NCBI GenBank assembly: GCA_910588125.1
Contig: CAJUPI010000003.1
Location: 62,001-126,000, forward strand
DNA from: an uncultured Lachnospiraceae bacterium
Lineage (GTDB): Bacteria; Bacillota; Clostridia; Lachnospirales; Lachnospiraceae
Reading direction: 5' to 3'
Length of the DNA stretch: 64,000 nt
Each line of letters begins with the position of its first letter. Position 1 is the stretch's first letter. Under the pieces are notes generated by a model, which saw only the letters and a program-made list of their open reading frames with translations, ran no database searches and was not told the DNA's origin. The translations under genes were made by a program, and so were the position numbers. Of the stretch, positions 35,361-43,611 are shown in pieces.

Positions 35361-36104
35361 ATGGATGTGGGAGAGCTGCTGCAACAGGTAAAGGATGGCC
35401 GGATGGGGATTGATGAGGCCAAAGAGCTGTTGAAAAATCTTCCCTATGAGGATTTGGGATATGCCAAGCTGGATTTTCACCGAGAACTGCGGACTGGATT
35501 TGGAGAGACGGTATTTTGCCAGGGAAAACCGGATGAATATCTGGCAGATATTTATGAGCGGATTTATGAACGTGACGGAGAGGTGCTGGGAACCCGGGCA
35601 ACTCCTGAGCAATATGAACTGGTGAAAAAGAAGCTGCCCCAGGCTATATATGATCCGATTTCCCGAATATTAAAGGTGGAACAGGAAAAGAAGGAGCCGG
35701 CAGGTCTGGTTGTGGTCTGTACCGGTGGTACGGCGGATATTCCGGTGGCAGAAGAAGCGGCACAGACGGCGGAATACTTCGGGTGCCGAGTGGAGCGGAT
35801 ATACGATGTGGGAGTGGCGGGAATTCACCGGCTGCTTTCCAAGCGGGAACGCCTGGCACAGGCGAATTGTATCGTGGCGGTGGCCGGGATGGAGGGGGCA
35901 TTAGGAACGGTTGTGGCAGGGCTGGTGGAATGTCCGGTGATTGCTGTTCCTACTTCGGTAGGATACGGCGCGTCTTTTCATGGGCTATCGGCTTTATTGA
36001 CGATGATTAATTCCTGTGCAAACGGTATTTCGGTAGTAAATATTGACAATGGATACGGCGCGGCATTTGTGGCAGCGCAAATAAACAGATTGGCGGTGAA
36101 ATAA
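35361..36104 (+). CDS. larB: Nickel-pincer cofactor biosynthesis protein LarB
   Basis: 247 residues. LPYEDLGYAKLDFHRELRTG.GE, then a PurE-like domain (VVVCTGGTADIPVAEEAA, VAGMEGALGTVVAGLV, PVIAVPTSVGYGASF, NIDNGYGAAF). LarB carboxylates and hydrolyses nicotinic acid adenine dinucleotide in the first step of making the nickel pincer cofactor used by LarA-type racemases. larC follows two bases later. LarE and a LarA homologue are not in the window. A longer in-frame start exists upstream but lies within the leader hairpin. Confidence 0.93.
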   Translation: MDVGELLQQVKDGRMGIDEAKELLKNLPYEDLGYAKLDFHRELRTGFGETVFCQGKPDEYLADIYERIYERDGEVLGTRATPEQYELVKKKLPQAIYDPISRILKVEQEKKEPAGLVVVCTGGTADIPVAEEAAQTAEYFGCRVERIYDVGVAGIHRLLSKRERLAQANCIVAVAGMEGALGTVVAGLVECPVIAVPTSVGYGASFHGLSALLTMINSCANGISVVNIDNGYGAAFVAAQINRLAVK

Positions 36105-36105
36105 A

Positions 36106-37338
36106 ATGGGAAAAATTCTTTATCTGGAGTGTAATTCGGGGATCAGCGGAGATATGACGGTGGGGATGCTTCTGGATCTGGGAGCGGATCGTGAGGTATT
36201 AATAAAGGCTTTGGACAGCATGGAACTGGACGGCTATCATCTGCATTTTGGAAGAAAGGATGTCTGTGGACTGGACGCCTTCGATTTTGATGTGCATTTG
36301 GAATCGGAAGGCCATACACATGTGCATGATGAGTCTCATTCTCACTCTCACTCTCACTCTCACCCGCACCCTCATTCTCACAGAAATCTCTTTGACATTT
36401 ATGAGATTATCGATCGTCTGGCTACCCAAGAGCATGTCAAAAGTCTGGCAAAAAAAATGTTTTGCATCGTGGCGGAGGCGGAGGCAAAGGCTCATGGCCT
36501 TCCTTTAGAGCAGGTACATTTCCATGAGGTAGGGGCAGTTGATTCGATCATTGATATTGTAAGTGTGGCGGTTTGCATCGACAATTTAGGGATTGAAGAG
36601 GTTGTGGTTTCCCCTCTTTCAGAGGGCCACGGCCATGTACATTGCCAACATGGAACGTTGCCGGTACCCGTACCGGCGACGGCAAATATCATATCATCCT
36701 GGGGGCTGGAGCTGCGTTTTACCGACAATGAGGGGGAGATGGTGACGCCGACCGGCGCTGCGATAGCAGCGGCTTTGCGGACCAGAAAAGAGTTGCCGGA
36801 TGCCTGCCGGCTATTAAAGATCGGAATGGGGGCTGGCAATAAGACATTTCACCAGGCCAATGTGCTGCGGGGGATGCTTTTGGAAACCGTAGAATCAAAT
36901 ACATCCGCGACAGAATTATGGGTTATGGAGACAAATCTGGATGACAGCACTGGGGAAATGCTGGGGTTGACGATGGAGATGCTTTTGGAGGCAGGGGCAG
37001 CAGATGTCTGGTATACCCCGATCTATATGAAAAAGAACCGGCCGGCTTATCAGATGTCAGTGCTTTGCCGGGAGAGTGAGCGGGAGTTGCTGGAAGACAT
37101 TCTTATGACTCAAAGCACTACAATTGGGATTCGCCGTTATCCGGTTCAGAGGACTGCTTTGGAGCGGGAGATGAAAACGGTAGAGACTTCTTATGGTATG
37201 GTGGAAATAAAGGTTTGCCGCCATAAAGACAAGAGCTTCTTTTATCCTGAGTATGAAAGTATTCGAAGAATTTGTAAGGAAACAGGGATGGATTTTCAGA
37301 GCGTTTATCATGAGGCACGGCGGGCAGCAGGAGAATGA
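36106..37338 (+). CDS. larC: Nickel insertion protein LarC
   Basis: 410 residues, single frame. It begins LYLECNSGISGDMTVGMLLDLGAD; a His-rich segment (residues about 65-90, alternating His and Ser) lies in the first domain and probably binds nickel; GAVDSIIDIV and TNLDDSTGEMLG are family signatures. LarC inserts nickel into the pincer ligand at the expense of CTP. In Lactobacillus it is made from two frames, whereas here it is continuous. The His-Ser stretch is encoded by a 6-bp DNA repeat. Confidence 0.93.
   Translation: MGKILYLECNSGISGDMTVGMLLDLGADREVLIKALDSMELDGYHLHFGRKDVCGLDAFDFDVHLESEGHTHVHDESHSHSHSHSHPHPHSHRNLFDIYEIIDRLATQEHVKSLAKKMFCIVAEAEAKAHGLPLEQVHFHEVGAVDSIIDIVSVAVCIDNLGIEEVVVSPLSEGHGHVHCQHGTLPVPVPATANIISSWGLELRFTDNEGEMVTPTGAAIAAALRTRKELPDACRLLKIGMGAGNKTFHQANVLRGMLLETVESNTSATELWVMETNLDDSTGEMLGLTMEMLLEAGAADVWYTPIYMKKNRPAYQMSVLCRESERELLEDILMTQSTTIGIRRYPVQRTALEREMKTVETSYGMVEIKVCRHKDKSFFYPEYESIRRICKETGMDFQSVYHEARRAAGE
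36336..36384 (+). repeat. Hexanucleotide repeat encoding the LarC His-rich segment
   Basis: Tandem TCTCAC/CACTCT units with minor variants (CCGCAC, CCTCAT) between about 36336 and 36384. The 6-bp unit keeps the frame, so slippage would change the number of His-Ser pairs without breaking the gene. Confidence 0.7.
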
Positions 37339-37343
37339 GTTTC

Positions 37344-37566
37344 GGAAGGCACGCCTAGGAGGAAGAAGAGGGTGTTGCAAAATAAGTCCCCCTCCATTTC
37401 TCTTATCCTGTGTTCGAATGGTTCACGTACACACAGTCTGCTCTTAACGGACAAAGTCTGTCAATATCAGACAGAATGTTCGTGAACAGCCGGACACTAG
37501 ATAAGAGAAATGGAGGGGGACTTATTTTGCAACGCCCTCTTCTTCCTCCCAGGCTGAATAATCTCC
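37344..37566. repeat. Composite element: family-1 hairpin (copy B) inside family-2 flanks
   Basis: Outer flanks GGAAGGCACGCCTAGG (37344-37359) and CCAGGCTGAATAATCTCC (37549-37566) match family 2. Inside, 37368-37539 is a full family-1 hairpin with ends GAGGGTGTTGCAAAATAAG and CTTATTTTGCAACGCCCTC and the variable stem CCCCCTCCATTTCTC paired with GAGAAATGGAGGGGG. It separates larC from the convergent kinase gene. Confidence 0.8.
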
Positions 37567-37634
37567 AAAATGAAATCTTTTTCAGGAAGCCGTTCCTATT
37601 TGTATAAATTTCCAATATCATGTATATTTTAAAG

Positions 37635-38150
37635 TCATTGCAAATCAATGGTTATCTCGTATTTATCATTAATAAGCACATAGTTTAGATGATGCTTTTG
37701 AGCAAGCTCTAAAAACTTTGCATTATCTTCCAAAACATTTTCCATTGTGCACCATGCATTATCCAAACGATTTTCAATGATATTGCCATATTTTTTTATA
37801 TTGGCAAAATGATTTTTTATATAGCATTCACTGAATATTAGGCAATAGTATTTAATATTTTTGAGATATTTTTCTTCAAAATCTTTTGACCAATCAAAAG
37901 GGATATAGCATCCTTCGACAATGAGATTTTGTCTGTTTTCTATGGCGGTTTTAATCATTTCACGAATAACTGGCCATAAATATTCTGTCAGTTCATCGTC
38001 ATCTTCAGGAGTAAGTTTGGTGTAGCCGCTACGAATGAAGCCCATTTTTAAATGATCTATTGATAAGTATGGATATTTATATTTTTCCAGTAGCTTTTGA
38101 GCAAGTGCGGTCTTGCCTGTGTGTGATGCACCTGTTATCAATATAACCAT
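37635..38150 (-). CDS. P-loop kinase-like protein
   Basis: 171 residues. Walker A GASHTGKT near the N-terminus, then a Lid-like region and LIVEGCYIPFDW. It resembles small adenylate-kinase/2-phosphoglycerate-kinase-type P-loop proteins of unknown substrate. Start at 38150 after AAGGGG; a longer form starting at 38174 is possible. The gene is visibly richer in A and T than its neighbours and is flanked by repeat elements, hinting at acquisition. Possible role as an antibiotic or metabolite kinase is not supported by specific residues. Confidence 0.65.
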   Translation of the reverse strand: MVILITGASHTGKTALAQKLLEKYKYPYLSIDHLKMGFIRSGYTKLTPEDDDELTEYLWPVIREMIKTAIENRQNLIVEGCYIPFDWSKDFEEKYLKNIKYYCLIFSECYIKNHFANIKKYGNIIENRLDNAWCTMENVLEDNAKFLELAQKHHLNYVLINDKYEITIDLQ

Positions 38151-38189
38151 TGTTTTCCCCTTTTTGTTCTGCAAATTCCGGTTTAAATA

Positions 38190-38840
38190 TTAAGCGACAA
38201 ACGCGTACATCATAATGTAATGGCATAAACTGCCTCCCATAACAAAGAGATGAAACAACTCATGAGAGCCAAAATTTTTAAAGCGGCTGTTAAAAAGCGG
38301 CAACTTTAAGGCATAGATGATGCCGCCGACCGTGTATATGATGCCGCCGGCCAAGAGCCAGCCGAAAGCGCTTGCAGGAAGCGCGGCGATAATCTTGCCA
38401 AAGGCGAACACACAGACCCAACCCATTGCAATATAAATCAGGGAGGAGAACCATTTGGGGCAGGTGATCCATAATGCATTGATCAGGATGCCGATCAGGG
38501 CAATGCTCCATACCAATGCCAGCAATACCCAACCGGTATGGTCCCCTAACACCAACATGCAGACAGGAGTATAAGTGCCCGCGATCAAAATGAAGATCAT
38601 CATATGATCTACCTTGCGCAGGATCTGGTTTACTTTGGGAGAAATATCTAAAGTATGGTAAATCGTACTGGCGGCATATAATAAGATCATGCTGATAATG
38701 AAAATAGTCAATGCCAGCATATGTGTCAGCTCCGGAGAACGGGCTGCCTTGATCAGAAGCGGAGTGGCAGCCGATAAAGCCAGAAGCATAGCAATAAAAT
38801 GGGTAAGAGCACTGCCCGGATCTTTGATTTTAAACATCAT
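38190..38840 (-). CDS. Hemolysin III / PAQR family membrane protein
   Basis: 216 residues with seven hydrophobic segments. Conserved features: SALTHF, S.IYH (AASTIYHTL), KVDHMMIFILIAGTYTP and the C-terminal SHELFHLFV with metal-binding histidines. In bacteria this family (YqfA/TrhA) is linked to membrane energetics and fluidity; haemolysis is historical. Start at 38840 follows GGAGG. A near-palindrome lies between the promoter and the start codon. Confidence 0.9.
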   Translation of the reverse strand: MMFKIKDPGSALTHFIAMLLALSAATPLLIKAARSPELTHMLALTIFIISMILLYAASTIYHTLDISPKVNQILRKVDHMMIFILIAGTYTPVCMLVLGDHTGWVLLALVWSIALIGILINALWITCPKWFSSLIYIAMGWVCVFAFGKIIAALPASAFGWLLAGGIIYTVGGIIYALKLPLFNSRFKNFGSHELFHLFVMGGSLCHYIMMYAFVA

Positions 38841-38882
38841 AACAATACCTCCTTCAGATGCAACCAACAGAACCTTGTAATA

Positions 38883-38897
38883 TAGTTTTTAAAACTA
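38883..38897. promoter_or_regulatory. Near-palindrome downstream of the hemolysin III promoter
   Basis: TAGTTTTTAAAACTA, dyad-symmetric, 19 bp downstream of the -10 box; a possible operator for an unidentified regulator. Confidence 0.35.
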
Positions 38898-38915
38898 CTT
38901 ATTGATGTTTAATAT

Positions 38916-38944
38916 ACTATACTACTTTCGGGCAAAAAATGCAA
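38916..38944 (-). promoter_or_regulatory. Promoter for the hemolysin III gene
   Basis: On the minus strand TTGCAT (38944-38939), 17 bp, TATAGT (38921-38916). Confidence 0.65.
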
Positions 38945-38979
38945 GTGATTTCATGATTTATCTTATTATATTAATTTTT

Positions 38980-39105
38980 TATCCATTAAATTTAATTCTG
39001 AGAATACTAAACCTTGGAGAATGGAGTGGAACAGCTGGCCAGCCTGCCCCACTCCATTCTCCAAGGCTTACCCTCAGGAACGGTTAAACTTATGCCAATA
39101 CATTT
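38980..39105 (-). repeat. Family-2 element in reverse orientation, copy e, with its own stem
   Basis: Perfect 18-bp stem CCTTGGAGAATGGAGTGG (39012-39029) and CCACTCCATTCTCCAAGG (39049-39066). Outside it, CTGAGAATACT (38998-39008) and GGCTTACCCTCAGG..GGTTAAACT are the reverse complements of the family-2 flanks. It first looked like a plain terminator, but the flanks place it in the repeat family. It lies between the end of the ArsR gene and the hemolysin III promoter. Confidence 0.75.
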
Positions 39106-39133
39106 TTAGACGCATTCTAAAAGCAGTTGCCTT

Positions 39134-40108
39134 CTACAGATATGTCAGATTCATAACAATACCCTGGGGATAATCCCCATATTTTTCACCGAAAATATTG
39201 ACTCCTCCGGCGTTTTTTGCATCATCTAAAACAGCGATTTTTAATGAAATATAGGGCTTTTCTCCCAGTGCCAGATCTTTTAGGTCAATCAGTGGATTTT
39301 CCGGTTTTCCGTCTAAAAAGCTTCCGCTTTCCCGCACGGAAAAGGTTTTTAGAAATCCGTACTGTGTATTTCCGTTCGGCCAGACAGGAGGGGTCAGCCG
39401 GCCGCGTCGGGCACCAAAATCTCCGGGGGAATGAAAGGTGCCAACTTCTATGTCATTGATGAAAACCGTAATGTCCGACGGCCAGTTCTCCAGAAAGCCC
39501 GGGGCTTCCGAGCAGATTTCCATGGAAAAGGAAATCTCGCCTAAAGGCAGCAACGGATTGCAGATATTGGGAAAACGGTATTCGATATAGCCTTTGCTGA
39601 ACCAGATAAGCTGGGCATTGGTGCGGGCCGGGGCATAGAAGGATTGTATCGTATCATAGGCTTCAATGGCGCCGTTTTCACTAGCCAGTCCGCAAGTGGG
39701 ATGGATATCGCAGTTACAGTAGCTGCCAATGGGCATTTCCAGGGAAATGGTTTTATTGGCAGAATCGATCTCCGCATCGAAGGTTTCCAGGCTGAAGGAT
39801 TGCATGCTGCAGATACAGACCCGCATGGAGCCGCGAATTCCTGGTTGGGTTTCTGTGACGATCAGTTTTGCTTCTTCCAGAGTCTTGATGTGGAGAGCAG
39901 CCGAGGAGAGAGGAATATTCAGGATGGAAGCGATCTCCTGTAGGGAGCGGGGAGTATTCTTGAGCATGTCCAGAATGTCCAGCCGGGCGGCCGAGGAGAG
40001 GGCTTTGCCGATCCTCATGATACGTTCTCGATGATTGGGATTACTCAGGTGCAGACAGATGTTCCTTTCTCCGATAATGCGTACAGTACGTTTCTCTTTC
40101 AGGGACAT
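39134..40108 (-). CDS. ArsR-type HTH transcriptional regulator with large C-terminal domain
   Basis: 324 residues. N-terminal winged helix (ALSSAARLDILDMLKNTPRSLQEIASILNIPLSSAALHI, residues about 37-75) of the ArsR/SmtB type. The long C-terminal part (about 110-324) contains several Cys (YCNCDIHPTCG) and Trp/aromatic motifs and may be a ligand-binding sandwich domain. No regulated partner gene is adjacent in the same direction. Start at 40108 follows AGGAAG. Confidence 0.78.
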   Translation of the reverse strand: MSLKEKRTVRIIGERNICLHLSNPNHRERIMRIGKALSSAARLDILDMLKNTPRSLQEIASILNIPLSSAALHIKTLEEAKLIVTETQPGIRGSMRVCICSMQSFSLETFDAEIDSANKTISLEMPIGSYCNCDIHPTCGLASENGAIEAYDTIQSFYAPARTNAQLIWFSKGYIEYRFPNICNPLLPLGEISFSMEICSEAPGFLENWPSDITVFINDIEVGTFHSPGDFGARRGRLTPPVWPNGNTQYGFLKTFSVRESGSFLDGKPENPLIDLKDLALGEKPYISLKIAVLDDAKNAGGVNIFGEKYGDYPQGIVMNLTYL

Positions 40109-40153
40109 AAGCAACTTCCTTTCTTCCATTGTTTTGATTTCAATTTATCTAAG

Positions 40154-40182
40154 ATCATAACATTAGTTACAAAAAAAGTAAA
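40154..40182 (-). promoter_or_regulatory. Promoter for the ArsR-type regulator
   Basis: On the minus strand TTTACT (40182-40177), 17 bp, TATGAT (40159-40154). The rest of the 316-bp gap (40109-40425) is AT-rich and contains only a family-1 fragment. Confidence 0.55.
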
Positions 40183-40328
40183 GTAAACAAGAAGTGCCAG
40201 AATACAATGCGACGATTTTTGGCAACAAGTCATAAAAATATCGTGATAGTTAAAAAATATTGTGAAAATAGATGAAATGATGTAAAATATTATATGTAAT
40301 GATACAAGGATGCCTTCAGTGGACAAAA

Positions 40329-40352
40329 GAGCGTGTTGCAAAATAAGTCCTC
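40329..40352 (+). repeat. Solo arm of a family-1 element
   Basis: GTGTTGCAAAATAAGTCC plus adjoining bases match the family-1 left end; no right arm follows, so it is a remnant. Confidence 0.6.
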
Positions 40353-40425
40353 CTGGGGATGCAAAAAATAAAAACGAGCGAGTCGGTTTGGCTGCCAGAA
40401 ATAGTCGGAAAGAAAGGGGATCCTA

Positions 40426-41109
40426 TTGGACATTTTATATGAGGATAAACATCTTATTGTAGTTTGGAAGCCGTCGGGAGTGGAGTCTCAGTCAGCGAGA
40501 GGATTTCAGGCGGACATGGTCAGTGAATTGCGGCGATATATCCACAATGCATCCCCAAATGGCAAAGAGCCATATGTGGGAGTTATCCACAGGCTTGATA
40601 AACCGGTAAGCGGCATTTTGGTGTATGCGAAGGATAAAAAGTCAGCAGCCGCGCTCAGCAGACAGGTTTCGGAAGGACATATGGAGAAAAGATATTTGGC
40701 GGTGCTTTGTGGAAAAGTGGATAAAAATGTGGATAAGTTTGTGGATTACTTGTTGAAGGATGCGAAAACGAACCTTTCACGGATTGTTGATAAGAGGATA
40801 AGCGGCGCTAAGCGGGCGGAGCTTGAGTATCAGGTTTTGAAAAGCAGGGAAACGGATTCGGGAAATATTCTTACGCTGGCAGAGATTCATTTGATGACCG
40901 GCCGCCATCATCAGATCCGGGTGCAGATGTCCGGGCATGGCCTTCCCCTGTGGGGAGACAGAAAATACAATCCGGCTTTTGTCAAAACGCAAAGAGATGC
41001 CGGCAATATCGCTCTTTCTGCTTATTGCCTGACTTTTTTTCATCCGGCCACAGGGAAGATTATGAATTTTTGCCGTATGCCAGAGGACGGGATATTCTGT
41101 ATTTTTTAA
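40426..41109 (+). CDS. RluD/RluA-family pseudouridine synthase
   Basis: 227 residues. VIHRLDKPVSGILVYAKD holds the catalytic Asp; LTGRHHQIRVQMSGHGLPLWGD is the second family block. It isomerises uridine in rRNA or tRNA; the target is not predictable. No S4 domain, so it is the short form. TTG start at 40426, six bases after AAGGGGA; no better ATG exists. Confidence 0.88.
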   Translation: MDILYEDKHLIVVWKPSGVESQSARGFQADMVSELRRYIHNASPNGKEPYVGVIHRLDKPVSGILVYAKDKKSAAALSRQVSEGHMEKRYLAVLCGKVDKNVDKFVDYLLKDAKTNLSRIVDKRISGAKRAELEYQVLKSRETDSGNILTLAEIHLMTGRHHQIRVQMSGHGLPLWGDRKYNPAFVKTQRDAGNIALSAYCLTFFHPATGKIMNFCRMPEDGIFCIF

Positions 41110-41142
41110 CGATTTTACCATATTAGTGCCGCGTCTTTACCC

Positions 41143-41171
41143 TTTACGCCCTGAAAAATAAATGCTATCAT
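41143..41171 (+). promoter_or_regulatory. Promoter for the amylosucrase gene
   Basis: TTTACG (41143-41148), 17 bp, TATCAT (41166-41171), about 45 bp before the ATG. Confidence 0.5.
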
Positions 41172-41214
41172 AAAATTTGAAAAACGCGCATAAAAACCAA
41201 AGGGGTGCAAGGCA

Positions 41215-43167
41215 ATGGAGAAAGTGGAAAAAGTCGAAACCATGAAAAAGGCAGCGATGCCTGAAAAGACGGAAACTGCAGGAAAGATTGAAAAGACAGG
41301 GCAGGCGGATAAGGATGCTTCCCTCTATCAGCAGCGTCTGGCCCGACATCTGGATGAGTTGAAATGGCTGTATATGGAGCTGTATGACAGCCAGGATCAT
41401 TTCGATGATTTATTAAACCATCTGGAACAATTTTATCAAGAACGTAAGCCGGCCCTGAAAAAGCTGGATCAATCCAGAGAAAAGCAGCCGGACTGGTATC
41501 GAAAAAACGGAATGCTGGGCATGATGCTGTATGTGGATCAGTTTGCCGGAACACTGAACGGAGTGCGGGAAAAGTTAGATTATATCAAGCGCTGCCATGT
41601 GAATTATGTTCATCTGATGCCGCTTTTAGATACCGTGGAGGGACGCTCTGACGGTGGCTATGCAGTGGCGGATTTTCGCAAGGTGCAACAAAAGCTGGGC
41701 ACGATGGAGGATCTGGAAAAGCTGGCCGCGGAATGTCATGAACAGAATATCAGCTTGTGTCTGGATTTTGTTATGAACCATACCTCAGAGGACCATGAGT
41801 GGGCAAAGCGTGCCCGTGCAGGTGAGAAGGAGTATCAAGATCGTTATTTCTTTTTTGATAATTATTCCATGCCGGCGATGTATGAGAAGACAGTTCCTCA
41901 GGTTTTTCCTACCACAGCCCCGGGGAATTTCACCTGGCTGCCGGAACGTCAGGAATTTGTCATGACCACTTTTTACCCGTACCAATGGGATTTAAACTAC
42001 CGGAATCCGGTGGTATTTAATGAAATGACTTACAATTTTTTGTATCTGGCGAATCAGGGGATTGATGTGCTGCGGATTGATGCAGTACCCTATATTTGGA
42101 AGCAGATCGGTACGAATTGCCGCAATTTACCGCAGGTACATACCATCGTAAGAATGATGAGAATGATAGGGGAGATTGTGTGTCCCGGTATCGTGCTGCT
42201 GGGCGAGGTGGTGATGGAACCAGATAAGGTGGCGCCCTATTTCGGAACAGTGGAAAAGCCGGAATGCCATATGCTCTATAATGTGACAACGATGGCTACC
42301 ACCTGGCATACCGTGGCAACGAGGGATGTGCGCCTGCTAAAGCGGCAGATGGAGATTATCAGCGGCCTGCCTTCCGATTATACTTTCCTGAACTATCTGC
42401 GGTGCCATGACGATATCGGCTGGGGGCTGGATTATCCGCTGCTTGAGGATTGGGGGATGCTTCAGGTTCCGCATAAAAAATATCTGAATGATTATTTTAC
42501 CGGCAGATGGGCGGGGAGTATCAGCCGGGGTGAATTGTATAATGAAGATTTGGTGACGGGAGATGCCCGCTTCTGTGCTACAACCGCGTCGATGTGCGGT
42601 GTGGAAAAGGCCGGATTTGAGCAGGATGATACGGCGATGGAAGCGGCAATTCAAATGGATGTGATGCTTCATGCGTATATGCTGTTCCTTTCCGGAATTC
42701 CCATGCTTTACAGTGGCGATGAGATCGGGCAGGTCAACGATTATACGTATAAAGAAGATCCGAACAAGGCGCCGGATTCCCGCTACATTCACCGGGGGAA
42801 ATTCCAGTGGGAGCTGGTGGAAAATATTGACAAGCCAAAGACAGTCCAGGGCCGTTTATTCCATCGGCTGGCAAAGCTGGAGGAATTGCGGGCGGCAGAA
42901 GGGGTATTTGATGCCTCAGCCGGTTTCCGGACTCTGGAGACCTGGGATGATGCCGTTTTGGGCCTGGTGCGGGAGAATAAGGATGGCAAGCTGATTGGGC
43001 TTTTCAATTTCAGCGATGAGCCAAGAATAGCCTGGATTGATGAAAAAGACGGACAGTATCAGGATCTGCTGTCAGGTAAGGAGCTGCCGGCGTCGGCGGT
43101 GTCTGTGGATGGCCATGATTTTTATTGGTTAAAGCTTGTAAAAGCTGCCGATGATACAAAAGACTGA
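41215..43167 (+). CDS. Amylosucrase-like glycoside hydrolase (GH13)
   Basis: 650 residues. GH13 motifs: DFVMNHTSEDH, GIDVLRIDAVPY (nucleophile Asp), IVLLGEVVM (acid/base Glu) and LRCHDDIGWG (transition-state Asp); the CHDDIGW form is characteristic of amylosucrase. It would convert sucrose to an alpha-1,4-glucan plus fructose, or act as a sucrose hydrolase. There is no signal peptide; the first 35 residues are Lys/Glu-rich and low-complexity, so the true start may be slightly later. It stands alone, with no sucrose transporter beside it. Confidence 0.85.
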   Translation: MEKVEKVETMKKAAMPEKTETAGKIEKTGQADKDASLYQQRLARHLDELKWLYMELYDSQDHFDDLLNHLEQFYQERKPALKKLDQSREKQPDWYRKNGMLGMMLYVDQFAGTLNGVREKLDYIKRCHVNYVHLMPLLDTVEGRSDGGYAVADFRKVQQKLGTMEDLEKLAAECHEQNISLCLDFVMNHTSEDHEWAKRARAGEKEYQDRYFFFDNYSMPAMYEKTVPQVFPTTAPGNFTWLPERQEFVMTTFYPYQWDLNYRNPVVFNEMTYNFLYLANQGIDVLRIDAVPYIWKQIGTNCRNLPQVHTIVRMMRMIGEIVCPGIVLLGEVVMEPDKVAPYFGTVEKPECHMLYNVTTMATTWHTVATRDVRLLKRQMEIISGLPSDYTFLNYLRCHDDIGWGLDYPLLEDWGMLQVPHKKYLNDYFTGRWAGSISRGELYNEDLVTGDARFCATTASMCGVEKAGFEQDDTAMEAAIQMDVMLHAYMLFLSGIPMLYSGDEIGQVNDYTYKEDPNKAPDSRYIHRGKFQWELVENIDKPKTVQGRLFHRLAKLEELRAAEGVFDASAGFRTLETWDDAVLGLVRENKDGKLIGLFNFSDEPRIAWIDEKDGQYQDLLSGKELPASAVSVDGHDFYWLKLVKAADDTKD

Positions 43168-43168
43168 C

Positions 43169-43499
43169 AATCGATGGAGCAATGTCATTTAGTTAATTTT
43201 CTCAGAAGGCACGCCATGGAACAAGGAGCGGGAAGCGGCCGGAAATGGTCTGCCGCTTTTTCTGGTTTCGGGATCAAGAATTCCTAAAATCTCTGATTTT
43301 TGCGAAAAACGAAACGAAAATCCCCAAACTCGCTTCGCTCAGACAGAGTGGATTTTCGTTTCATCGCAAAACTCAGGGATTTAAGGACTTCTAAATCCCT
43401 GCAAAGTCAAAAGCGGCAGACCAATTCCGGCCGCTTCCCGCTCCTTGTTCCATGGCTGAGTACTCTCAGCGCTAAACTTAATGACATTGTAATCGATGG
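43169..43499. mobile_element. Family-2 hairpin element, copy b, with 9-bp target duplication
   Basis: AATCGATGG occurs at 43169-43177 and 43491-43499. Between them, inverted ends CAATGTCATT/AATGACATTG (43180.. and ..43489) frame the family-2 flanks. The arm CCATGGAACAAGGAGCGGG (43214-43232) pairs with CCCGCTCCTTGTTCCATGG (43437-43455). Compared with copy a, both arms changed together (ACAAGG/CCTTGT). A nested hairpin GCGAAAAACGAAACGAAAATCC..GGATTTTCGTTTCATCGC (43302-43368) is extra in this copy. Confidence 0.88.
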
Positions 43500-43611
43500 T
43501 GTTAGATTTTTTGAGAGCTAATGGTAACCAGTTTATCCCTGAATATTTAGCGGCCTGTTGGACAGAATATTCTGTGTACAAAAGAAGTACAAAACAGAAA
43601 CAGGTGAGTCC

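Noticed and set aside
36336..36384. CRISPR-like or tandem intergenic repeat
   Set aside because: It is an in-frame coding repeat for the LarC His-rich segment, without spacers.
39012..39066. Plain rho-independent terminator
   Set aside because: There is no T-run and the flanks match family-2 ends, so it is better described as a repeat element that may also terminate transcription.
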